Assembly: GCA_006384855.1 (NCBI GenBank)
Contig: VCJN01001527.1
Location: 183,721 to 247,720, forward strand
Length of the DNA: 64,000 nt
Source of the DNA: Tetraselmis striata
Taxonomy: Eukaryota; Chlorophyta; Chlorodendrophyceae; Chlorodendrales; Chlorodendraceae
Reading direction: 5' to 3'
Part shown: piece after piece, positions 10,698 to 19,739 of the stretch
Layout of the letters: the number at the start of each line of letters is the position of its first letter
Position numbering within the stretch: position 1 is the first letter of the stretch
The notes under the pieces: model-generated
Databases searched by the model: none
What the model was told of the DNA's origin: nothing
Seen by the model: the letters and a program-made list of their open reading frames with translations, nothing else
Position numbers and translations under genes: made by a program

Positions 10698-13130
10698 TGA
10701 TCTAAACTAGTTTCCCAACAATTCAACTGTCCTCGTACGACATGTACGGTGTGTTGGTGGTTTCAATTGGTTAAATTACCGATACCATCATGTTTCAGTA
10801 CGGGCTGCCCCATCGCCCGCGATCCTTGCACTCCCAGTCGGGGAGCTACTTAGGACAGCCACCAACAGCCGTGCCTCGCCTGCCGCTTTCTGTCAACTAG
10901 CGGCTTCGCGTGCCATCTACTTGTGCGCGCGAGGGTCGCGGAGGCTGATCAAGTCCGCACCGGCGAGGGTGTTTCCTTTTTCCCGGTATAGTGAGTCGTT
11001 GTGCCGCAACCATCATTGCATCAGGCAGCGATGAACCGCCCCTCGGTAGTGTGGTTTTCCCAAGTCGTGCGCCCAAAGTCGTTTCCGTTTTTGCCTTGAC
11101 TTTGCAATTGGGAGGTTTTCGGGTGGCGATGCACACGGTGGGGATTTGGAGGGGGTGGGCTTAAACCTGGACACCCCAAGCCCAGTCGCAGTACGGGCTT
11201 TCGTGGGTTCCCGCAGTAGTGGAGAGCCCTCTCGGCGCAGTAGTCAACTCTTGAAGTTAGGTTAGGCGGACGCGCTCGGTACCATGGCCGCTGCTCGTCA
11301 CTGTTGTCATTGACGGCAACTACGCTTCCCGCAACAGATCGGCGCGGACGGAAGAGGACGTCCGTGTCGTCAAGTTGGCAGCTTGCCGTCCTGCACGACA
11401 CTTCAACCCGGTCCGCATGTTCTGGCAGCAAGGCGTCGTGGAATCAACGGTTGTGGTTTTCCGAAGCTACCCGGGTAATTGGTCCGTTACGGGGATGACG
11501 CCGCTCATGCGCCTGTGTTTTGAGAGGGCTCGTTGCCCTGGCCCTAACCGTGCCGCAACAACGTTTGCTGTGGTCGGGGTGGGAAGCGTATGCGCGGCTC
11601 GGTCCGACACGTCTCCGACGCTTCTTATTACTGCAACATCGTCGTCGCAAGGACTACGACAACATGTAGCTGCCCACTACCGGGGGCCAGCTCTCCCACC
11701 TGACATGCTCGACGTCTCGTGTTGACCGTAACTACCCCCGTCCGACTCCGGGTTTGGAACCTCGTCGGCGGCCGTCGCTGGTGTAGCAGCGGCGGCCGCC
11801 TCGTCGTTACCATCGGCCCCGACGACACTGGAATCGTCACGGGCCGGCGCATGCTACCATAGCCTCTACGCCGGCCAACCCGTTCCCGACGCCCCGACGT
11901 CACGACATCTCATCTATGATATCACGATGAGCTGCCCGCCGGGGGCAGCTCCGCCACTTAACGAGACATGTGCATTTCGTGGCGCGTCGCCGTAGGTCTA
12001 AGAATTGTGAGGCGGTCGACAGCCGTCGCTGGTGCAGCAGCGGCGGCCTCCTCACCGCACTCCGGGATGCGAGACCCGCGCCGACAACTTACCGAGTCGG
12101 CGGGTCTTCTGCGACGTCGCCGGCAACCGGCCCCGATACACATAAGAACCGGTACGGCACGACCTTACTAGGTCCCACGTGCCCGCGCCCCGATGCGTTG
12201 TGCGTTTCAAATGCCGCCCCTCGTGCGGGGCGACGGGACGACCGCCGCTGGTGATGGCAGCGGTCGTACACCGCCGTCATCACGCGGGGTTGCGTGTCCA
12301 CTCCTCGTAATGTACGTTGCCAGTACATGTGCATAGTTGCCGTCGCGTCGCGCATACAACGTACCGTAATTCACCTTGTTGTACTCGGCGCGCTCGCGCA
12401 CCCGCGCGCGCATCTCGTACTCGTCATATTGGTACCTGCGCCGTTCTGCTGGACACTCGTCGCCAACCTGTCCGTTCCTACTGGCCTACGATTCCGGTTT
12501 GTGTCGCACGCCGCGCCACGTCGCACGGCACATGCTGCCTGGCGCCATCGGGAGACGGCGCCTTGATTTCGCCACACGTGCGTCCGGCCAATGTCACGCC
12601 GGCGTTCGCGCCGTCAACATCTCCCATCCGCATATGCTTTGTACAACATGCGCCTCGATCGATGTTCCTAGCCTCTCGGTGCGAGACCCTCCTACAACTC
12701 CAAACACATTTTCCGCCTTCGTATGTTCAACCCGCCTGCCGACTGCCCACGCTCGAAGTTTTAAACGAACTGCGTTTAACTGGCAAAACCACTCGATTGC
12801 ATGTTTGAAATGATCTAAACGTATTTATGCGGTCTCCCAACAAATCAACTGTACAGGTGCGACCCGTACGATATGTTGATGGTTTCAATTGGTTCACTTG
12901 CCGGTACTGCCATCATATGTTACAGTACGGGCTCCCTCATCGCCCGCGAGCCATGCGCTCCCGGCCGGAAAGCTACTTAGGATAGCCACTGGTACCTGTA
13001 CTTATCCAGGGCTTTCCGTAACTCGATTGCTGCCTAAACGGCCGTCGTAGAGACGCTGCAAGGGTTTCACTGTTGCGAGTCCTGTCCCGGGGGCGAAAAA
13101 AAAAGCACCTGTAACTCGCCTGCCATCTTC
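10698..13130. mobile_element. LTR-like direct repeat pair, probable non-autonomous element
   Basis: Two direct repeats, about 10698-10900 and 12811-13130, share TGATCTAAAC, CCCAACAA.TCAACTGT, GATGGTTTCAATTGGTT-like sequence, CAGTACGGGCT and AGCTACTTAGGA.AGCCAC. The right copy is split by a SINE-like insertion at 13001-13104. The 1.9 kb between them is GC-rich, contains repeated GCTGGTG.AGCAGCGGC words, and has no recognisable retroelement protein. The layout resembles a TRIM- or LARD-type element or a badly decayed LTR element. A target duplication and primer-binding site were not found. Confidence 0.5.
13001..13104 (+). mobile_element. SINE-like repeat, 5'-truncated, inserted in an LTR-like repeat
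   Basis: It runs from TCCAGGGCTTTCCGTAAC to GGGGGCG followed by nine A residues. It is flanked by ACCTGTA at 12994-13000 and again at 13107-13113, a likely target duplication. It interrupts the right-hand direct repeat of the 10.7-13.1 kb element, so it is the younger insertion. Confidence 0.8.
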
Positions 13131-13139
13131 CAGATCGCT

Positions 13140-13839
13140 GCCTTCGGCAGCACCCTCCCGTTTCTGTTTCCGCGCTGTAGGCTCCTCATCCGGCTTCGCC
13201 CCCTTTTCGCTGAGCCTTCCTAGCCATGAAACTGCGCTTCTTCTGTGTAAAACAGCCCCACCCCCTTTTTGGCAGAATCATACTCGATTGCATATTTGAA
13301 ATCTACCTGTACTGCTGGTGTGAATTACAAAAAGGGCAGTGGGACTACTGCTAAAAGCAGTACCCGTACTAAAAGATCAATAACGCAGCAAGCCGCGCGC
13401 GCGTAAAGGCCCGCATATGATATCCTGCACGAGGCGGGATGGATGAGTGCTTATGGGGTTTCCTTTCCCTAACCGCTTTTCCGGCTACCGTGCTGCTCAG
13501 TGGCTACGGGTTACTAGGCACCTGTCGTTGCGCTTTTTTTCGGTGCTGCATAAGTAGACATAAAAGCAGCCATAACAATCGAGCCTGCCATCTTCCAGTT
13601 TCGTTACACGCGGCAATTAACTGTCTCGTAACCTGTTGCGAGCAAGGTCACCCCATGTTGTTCAAGACCACACCCGGCTCACCACCCGTGTGTGAAATTC
13701 TCATCCGTACGTCCGTGCGTCATCAAGTGAGATGGAAAAGATCCCGTCGTTGAGTCGACGCTCGAATCGCTACAAGCAAGCAGACATGAAGGCCCATTCT
13801 ACATACATTGCTGCGCGAGCTTGCAAAAGCATTACTCGG
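13140..13839. other. Intergenic, no gene recognised
   Basis: The word ACTCGATTGCAT.TTTGAAAT at 13279 repeats sequence at 12791, just outside the right LTR-like repeat, suggesting rearranged repeat debris. An open frame at 13439-13753 (+) has no recognisable features. Confidence 0.4.
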
Positions 13840-14047
13840 GAGCCGAGGATGACAATTTATACCAGCCGGCTAGGTGTCGATTAGGGCAGACACCGTTCCA
13901 TCAAAGAAGGCAATGTGCCGTACTCTGGTAGCATCTGGGTGTCGTACATTTTAGGCACATGTACGGCACCCAACACTTCACTGGAAAATGCGGATTTCAC
14001 AGAGAGAAAATGCGGATTTAGGGTACCGGGGTACCATGGGTCCAACA
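13840..14047 (-). repeat. 3' LTR of the copia element (internally deleted)
   Basis: It shares GCCGGCTAGGTGTCGATTAG, GGCACATGTACGGCA.CCA and CACTTCACTGGAAAATGCGG with the 5' LTR but lacks two internal segments, so it is about 208 rather than 512 bases. Read on the minus strand it begins TGTTGGACC. Confidence 0.85.
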
Positions 14048-14062
14048 CCCCTCCCCATCCTG
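14048..14062 (-). promoter_or_regulatory. Polypurine tract next to the 3' LTR
   Basis: On the minus strand, AGGATGGGGAGGGG abuts the TGTTGG start of the LTR. This is where the plus-strand DNA primer of LTR retrotransposons sits. Confidence 0.75.
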
Positions 14063-14286
14063 TGGAATCCCGCGGGCGCAGGAATGATGGCGGCAGAGGC
14101 GCAACGGAAGGCTCTTCGGACGACCCCATCACGAAAGCGCGGAAATGAAGAAAGGTAGTCAGTGGCGGCGCCTTAGTGAAGAAGTGGCCGGCTGGTCTTT
14201 GGTAGGCGTGTAGTGCATGTCGATGATGCCGTCTTGGCAGAGTTGGGCCGCATACTGAAACTTGAGGTCAATGTGGCGTTGCGCGT

Positions 14287-15998
14287 TTATTTTGTAATCA
14301 TACCATGTTTCACCTTAATGATGCACGCATGTTTGTCCTCGCACACCCGCACTGGGTCAGTGGTGGGGTGGCTTAGCTGGCGCAGAAGAATGCGAATAAA
14401 TGCCAGGCATTTGCAGGCCAAGCAAAGCGCCGCCCACGAGCTCCGCCTCGCTCGGCAGCAGACAGGGCCGCGCTCTTCTGAACTTGCCTGCGGTAGGCGA
14501 CTAGGATGCCGTGCACCAAGATAACCGGTAGTGGAGCGGCATTTGGGCACGAAGGTCGCCCGGTCAGCGTCCACAAAGAAGATGAAGTCAGGTGCTCCGT
14601 TGTCCAGTTGCTTCCGGAAAATGAGGCCATGGCTGGGGGTGCCCTTGAGGTAGCGCAACACCGAGATGGCGATCTGCCAGTGACGCTCGGTGGGGGATGC
14701 CATGTAGGCGCACAGTCGGCCGACCACGAAAGCAATATCCGGACGTGATGCCACAACCAGCGAGATAAGGCTGCCAACGAGATTGGGATAGGGGAAGAGT
14801 TTGGTGTCGAGAGGCGCGCATGTAGGGCCATGAAAGTCGGTATCCGGCGTGCATGGCAGGCGGCGAGGCTTGCACTCCGTCATATTGAAGGTAGTCAGAA
14901 TGTCGTTGATGTATTTCTCCTGATGGAGGTGGATCACGCCTCCCGGCTTGCGGTCAATGGCCATTCCAATAAGCCACGTGCATAGGCCGTCAGTGGTCGC
15001 ATCAAACGTAGTGAAGAGAGAAGTCTGAAAACGCCCCTGGATGTTATAGGATGGGGAGGTAGCCAGCATGATCTCATCAACGTAGACGCATAGGATGGCC
15101 AGCAGGGATCCATCGGCGGCAAGCAGCGTCCATACGCCGGGATCGCACTCGGAGATGATGAAGCCGAATTCACGGAGAAAGGAAGAAAAGCGCAAAAACC
15201 ATGCCTTGTGTGCCTGCGGCAGGCCGTAGAGTGCCTTAACGAGATTCCAAGCATGTATGGTCCTTTCGGCTGTAGCCGGGGGGGGAGGGGGGGGGGTAAG
15301 ACGTAGACACCTTCATCGAGGTTAGCGTTGAGGAAGGCACATGTGACGTCGAATTTGTATAGCTCCCAATCGAGTTGAACTGCGAGAGCAATAGTGGTGC
15401 GCAAGGCGATGAAGATGACGACTGGCTGGGGCATAGGTCTTGGTGTCATCATAGTTCTCGCCGGCGGTGAGTTAATCGCCGCTAACAACCACTTGCGCTT
15501 GATGAGGTTGCCCTTGCGCTTGATGAGGTTGCCATCCTTGTCGTGTTTCTCCGCGAAGGCCCACGCCGTCTGTATGATGATCGCTTACGGGTTGTCGCGT
15601 CGAAGCTCAGGGACGCCGATCCATACAAAAGTCTCTATCTTGGTGATAGAGTCGATCTCACGGTCCATGGACGGTTTCCAGTCATCGGGGTGATTGCTAG
15701 AGATGGCCTCCTTGTAGTTGCGCGGCGCCTTGGACACGCGGACAGTGGGTGATGGTAGGGCGAGGGCTACCATCTGCGCTGAGTAGGGGCGCACAACCTC
15801 CGCGATGGCGGATGCCACTAGCGTGGGGTGGTAGTCGCTGAGGTCGATATAAGGGCAAGACAGTTGCGCCGATCCGCTGAAGTGAGGAGCTGGTAGTGTT
15901 GTGGCGTCCCCCTCCTGATGACGCGGAAGATACCGCTCGTCGTGATGCGGAGGTGGGGGGGGCTCCTGTGCCGAGGCAAGCGCCGCTGATGGTGGCAT
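14287..15998 (-). pseudogene. Copia reverse transcriptase and RNase H, frameshifted
   Basis: Three overlapping frames (15998-15585, 15488-14934, 15195-14287) continue the polyprotein. Recognisable pieces are the RT entry block (PRNYKEAISS, DDWKPSMDREIDSI), then LYKFDVTCAFLNANLDEGVY, LLAILCVYVDEIMLATSP, LVGSLISLVVASRPDIAFVV, HWQIAISVLRYLKGTPSHGL and the RNase H start (FFVDADRAT, KCRSTTGYL). The usual YVDD catalytic box reads YVDE. A G/C homopolymer near 15280 and a second shift near 14520 break the frame. The copy cannot encode an active enzyme. Confidence 0.9.
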
Positions 15999-16079
15999 GG
16001 GTGGCGGTGCTTGGGGCCCCTCCTTCTGGTCCGAGGGTTGCGGCTCGTCCAGCAGATGGTTATCGTCGGGAACTGGAAG

Positions 16080-16461
16080 TTAGACTGGCATAGAGAGAGC
16101 CGGTGTGCTGGAGAAGGGTCGTGTTACCTCGTCAAAGATGACATCGCGTGTCACTGTTTCGCGCATGGTAGCTTGGTTGTAGATGCGGTAGCCAGCGGAT
16201 TCCTCATGGTGGCCAACGTAGATGCCCGGCCAGGATTTAGGTGTCATTTTGCCCCTGGCTACCCTCATAATTGACCCATGCCACGCGTTCGAAGACATGC
16301 AGGTCGGTGAGGTTGGGCTTGCGGCCGGTCATCAGTGTAGGGTATATATGGCGTTGACGGACGACCTCCACTGGCGGTTGCAGAGATAGACGGCGTGAAG
16401 ATACGCCCAGTCCCAAAAGGTGCGGTCGAGGCCGGCATGGAGGAGCATGGCTTGGGCACAC
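16080..16461 (-). pseudogene. Copia integrase C-terminal part, frameshifted
   Basis: Past the end of the long frame at 16332, the copia GKKP-type region continues in another frame (LMTGRKPNLTDLHVFERVAW), and in a third frame as KMTPKSWPGIYVGHHEESAG followed by TVTRDVIFDE. These blocks are typical of the region between integrase and reverse transcriptase in Ty1/copia elements. Two shifts therefore separate the catalytic integrase core from this part. Confidence 0.85.
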
Positions 16462-19400
16462 TCACCGATGGTGCGGAAAGAGCGCTCCGCCAGTCCTGCC
16501 TGATGATGATAATGAGACGCGGTAAACTCCAGCGCGATGTTGAGGTCAGCGCATGAATGACGAAACGGAGAGCCGGTATAAACCGCGCTGCGATCGGCAC
16601 GCATGCGTTGGATGGCGTGACCCATGCCGAGCACTGCCGCATGAAGTTGATGGATGGCTCGGACGGCCTCGTCCTTGGTGCGCATAGTGATTGCGACCTT
16701 CACGCTAGTGTGGGCATCCATTGCGCCGAAGACATGTTGCGCGCCAGTTACCGACGGCCAAGGTCCCTTCCAGTCGTCGATGACCACGAGCACGTATGGC
16801 GCTGTCGCGCGTGGGGAGGGCTGCCGATTGACCGACTGCTGGTGAGACTTAGCATGGATGCATGTTGGGCAGATGGCCTCTGGTGCTGGGCCGAGTTTCG
16901 GGATGCCGATGGCATGCTGCTGGGTGAGTCCCATGTGGCGTGCGCAGCGATGACCAATCAGTCGAAGATGCCACAGGGAGTAGGAAGCCGTCGGAGATGG
17001 CAGCGCCATGACCCCATGAGAGGGATCGCGGGTGGGAAGGAGATGGATGCCGTATAGGCCTGTGGTGCCGGGATAGGCCTGAAGGTGCATGACTGCGCCA
17101 TCCGGGTGATCATGTTGTTGAGGAGCAGGCGGCTGAAGTAGAAGGAGTAGCCCTGCTTTCTGAGTTGATGGGTGCTGAGGAGGCGGCTGATGTTGGTGAG
17201 GCCGACACTGAGGTGATGTTGGGAGTATGCGCATATGGTAACAGTCTCGCGCCACAATGGTATTTGGCCTGCCAGTGATGTCCAGTCTCGGTGCCAGTGC
17301 GGTGCCGATGCCGATTGCCGGTTGCCCGAAACCGCCCACCAGAAATTGCTCCGCTGCATGAATATCCATGTAGTAGATGTAGTCGGTGCGGTGGGCGTTC
17401 ACGTGAGAGGATGCGCCTGAGTCGATGAGCACCCATGCCTCCCCGTCGCTGTTGATGGAGATGCCGTGCGATGTGTGGCAGACATTGATGACTGGTGGGA
17501 CAGTGGCGGCGCCCGAGACAGCCTTGATGTAGTCGCGCATGACGTTGAGATCGATGAGTCCGCCGAGAAGGTTGCGCAGTGCCGCCTCGGAAAGGTGGGA
17601 TGTGGGAAGAGCATCCAAGGTGAAGCCCATGGCGCGAGCGCGTAGAGTTGCAGGTAGGGGTTCGCGCCATCTGCCGTTGTCTGCCCATGACCAGGGGCCA
17701 TCATGTTCGCAGACCATGCCAGCGCCCGGTTGGCCGTTGGTTTGCATGCGAAAGGCGTATGAGCCGGGGCGGGCGACGAACTTCGGAAAATAGTCGGTTG
17801 TCACCACTGGAGTAAAGTGGGGGAACTCGGAGAGGCAGTGGTCCCACGCGCATGGGCCGGGGTCAGTGAGCTCGATGTCGTTGATGTTGCTGACGTAATT
17901 TTGGATGTCTGGTTGTGGAGCGATATTGGTCCACAAGAGGGTGTCGCGGTGAGCTGTTGAGCCGCATGCGGTCGCGCGCATGATGTTGCCGGTTCCAAGT
18001 GAGGGGAGTATTTCAAAGAAGTCCAGCGCGTCTGGAACATTCTCCATAATATAGCGCAATGGTGTGGGCTGTGTAGTCAGGTAGAAACGAATGAAACCGA
18101 TGACGGAAGCAAAGCCCCGAGAGCGATGGTCCTGCCAGCCAAGGCGCGAGCCCGCGCGTGACCATGGTTGACACGGTGGGCCTGACACGATGAGGGTGCC
18201 CGGGCGCAGATGCTCCATCTCCGTGATGGTGATGTCGTTGACGTCCATGGGGGTCCTGGCATGACAGTCTTGAAATGCTGATTGAGGCAGACGGCCCGGG
18301 TACGTGTTGCTGATGACATGTAGGCGATGTGTCCACATAGTGCGAGCCTCGGTTGATGGGTCGGCGCCGGTGATCTTGTGGATGGTGAAGCCGTATTCTT
18401 CTACCAGAGCCTCTACCTCAGATGTTGATGGGCCATGGCACGGCGAAAAGAGATGGTCGATGACCCGAGAGGTTGGCAGCTGGAGGATCGGGGCAGCGGT
18501 GAGGAGCGGTAGGGTTGGTGGCGGGTCGCCACGCATGACGCCCTGCTCCGCATGAAGAACGTGGGACGCTAACGCCGCCGCGGCCGGAAATGTGGGTGAG
18601 GTGAGGCATAGGAGATGGGCTGGGGTGGGGACAGGTTGAGGGCGTTGCCAATATTCATGTAAGTCATCCTCCGGGTCGTCCTCGCCCTCCCCCTCCTGCG
18701 CTCCGGTGGCCGCCCCTCCCGGGGCTGCGGTGGTGCAGGTGAGCGTGATGGGCATGCTGCTGTGGTGCTGTGCCGTCGGGGACACACCCACGAACGGGTA
18801 GGCCTCATGGTGTCCTGTAGGCCGCTGGTCGGAGTTGTTGTTGGCATGCTGATGTCCCTTGTTCTGATGTCCAGCTGGGGAGACGAAGCCGACCGGCTGC
18901 GGATGGCGCGGCATGCCGTCGTTGCCGCCCTGGTTGGTCCAACGCTGCTGCCCCCCGCTGGGGCCTGTCCTGATTGGTGCGGTTGTTGTTGTAGAAATGT
19001 TGACCTGGCGGCGCCTAATGGTTGTAGTTGTCGCGCGGGTTACAACGTTACAAGCGTTGTGGCCATGGCTGTTTTGGGTTACAACGTTACAAGCGGTGTG
19101 GCCATGGCTGTTTTGGACGTGACGCTCCGCAGGCGCGCGCTGATGGTGGTCATAGTGAGGATCGTTCATGGTGCTGGTTGGCGTGGTGTCACCCAGGATA
19201 CGCATGCCGTTGGCATGGCGCCTGGCCACACATTGTTGTAGGGTATGGCATGAACTGTCACACCTTCTGCAGACGACGTTGGGCCCGGTGGCGTGATGCG
19301 GGTCCATGGGCTTGTAGGAATTATTGAGGTTTGGCGGGCACGCGCGGACGCGTTGCTGACGCTGACGCTTGCGCGCCTCCATGTCCCGTCCGGCGCTGAT

Positions 19401-19541
19401 GACGGTTGCCAGCTTCTCGTTGACAGTGGCCGCCGAGATGGTGGTGTCGACGATATGATTGTAGTTTGGGCGAAGTCCCGGAATGAGGTAGTTGGTGGCC
19501 ACGTACTCGAAGGTCCACTGGCCATGTGCCTTGTTCAACAT
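16332..19541 (-). CDS. Copia polyprotein with embedded C5 DNA methyltransferase: gag end, MTase, protease, integrase
   Basis: One uninterrupted frame of 1069 codons. Residues 1-60 are the end of the gag domain. A zinc knuckle CRRCDSSCHTLQQC (CX2CX4HX4C) lies at 91-104. A repeat QNSHGHxACNVVT lies at 143-168, and an acidic linker near 282-294. The methyltransferase spans about 358-676. The protease motif VLIDSGASSHV starts at 704. The integrase zinc site has H858, H864, C891 and C894. The integrase core acids are likely D922 or D923, D983 (MRADRSAVYTG) and E1019 (AGLAERSFRT). The frame is open upstream as well: an in-frame TAG at 19554-19556 cuts it from the rest of gag, so the first Met is not a natural start. 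Nothing separates the methyltransferase from the retroviral-type domains, so it was translated as part of the polyprotein. Confidence 0.93.
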   Translation of the reverse strand: MLNKAHGQWTFEYVATNYLIPGLRPNYNHIVDTTISAATVNEKLATVISAGRDMEARKRQRQQRVRACPPNLNNSYKPMDPHHATGPNVVCRRCDSSCHTLQQCVARRHANGMRILGDTTPTSTMNDPHYDHHQRAPAERHVQNSHGHTACNVVTQNSHGHNACNVVTRATTTTIRRRQVNISTTTTAPIRTGPSGGQQRWTNQGGNDGMPRHPQPVGFVSPAGHQNKGHQHANNNSDQRPTGHHEAYPFVGVSPTAQHHSSMPITLTCTTAAPGGAATGAQEGEGEDDPEDDLHEYWQRPQPVPTPAHLLCLTSPTFPAAAALASHVLHAEQGVMRGDPPPTLPLLTAAPILQLPTSRVIDHLFSPCHGPSTSEVEALVEEYGFTIHKITGADPSTEARTMWTHRLHVISNTYPGRLPQSAFQDCHARTPMDVNDITITEMEHLRPGTLIVSGPPCQPWSRAGSRLGWQDHRSRGFASVIGFIRFYLTTQPTPLRYIMENVPDALDFFEILPSLGTGNIMRATACGSTAHRDTLLWTNIAPQPDIQNYVSNINDIELTDPGPCAWDHCLSEFPHFTPVVTTDYFPKFVARPGSYAFRMQTNGQPGAGMVCEHDGPWSWADNGRWREPLPATLRARAMGFTLDALPTSHLSEAALRNLLGGLIDLNVMRDYIKAVSGAATVPPVINVCHTSHGISINSDGEAWVLIDSGASSHVNAHRTDYIYYMDIHAAEQFLVGGFGQPAIGIGTALAPRLDITGRPNTIVARDCYHMRILPTSPQCRPHQHQPPPQHPSTQKAGLLLLLQPPAPQQHDHPDGAVMHLQAYPGTTGLYGIHLLPTRDPSHGVMALPSPTASYSLWHLRLIGHRCARHMGLTQQHAIGIPKLGPAPEAICPTCIHAKSHQQSVNRQPSPRATAPYVLVVIDDWKGPWPSVTGAQHVFGAMDAHTSVKVAITMRTKDEAVRAIHQLHAAVLGMGHAIQRMRADRSAVYTGSPFRHSCADLNIALEFTASHYHHQAGLAERSFRTIGECAQAMLLHAGLDRTFWDWAYLHAVYLCNRQWRSSVNAIYTLH
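17514..18470 (-). other. Cytosine-5 DNA methyltransferase domain inside the copia polyprotein
   Basis: Residues about 358-676 of the polyprotein. Motif order follows C5 methyltransferases. A motif I-like VIDHLFSPCHG is at 360. Motif IV VSGPPCQPWSRAG is at 452-464, with catalytic Cys-457 (codon 18173-18171). Motif VI MENVP is at 499-503. A motif VIII-like TAHRDTLLWTNI is at 529-540. Motif IX TLRARAMGF is at 632-640, and motif X LRNLLGGLIDLNV at 655-667. All core motifs are present and the frame is intact through the domain. Motif I is divergent (LFSPCHG for LFSGxGG), so cofactor binding is uncertain. Substrate and context preference cannot be read. The domain would methylate DNA, possibly the element's own copies. 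Confidence 0.9.
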
Positions 19542-19708
19542 ATTCCAGAGGTTCTAGTAGCGCTGAACATACACCTGAACTGGCTCATTCGGGAGCTGGC
19601 CTACTGTGATCTCCTTCTCCATATGCGCTTGCGCTCCTCCGTGGCCGAGCCCTGGAGCTCAGTCAGAAGGGCCTTCCATGCTGCATATCCACACTTCCTG
19701 GAGTCCAT
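19541..19708 (-). pseudogene. Copia gag core, one frameshift and one stop
   Basis: From an ATG at 19708, the sequence reads AAWKALLTELQGSATEERKR, a copia-type gag helix. It then shifts frame by one base near 19620 into VGQLPNEPVQVYVQRY, meets TAG at 19554-19556, and continues in frame as NLWNMLNKAHGQW into the long ORF. This block is the UBN2/Retrotran_gag type of Ty1/copia elements. Confidence 0.85.
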
Positions 19709-19739
19709 GCTGATGATGTTGACGTAATTGAAATTGAAA

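Noticed and set aside
14213..14524. Plus-strand frames across the copia RT region
   Set aside because: They are antisense to clear RT/RNase H motifs on the minus strand.
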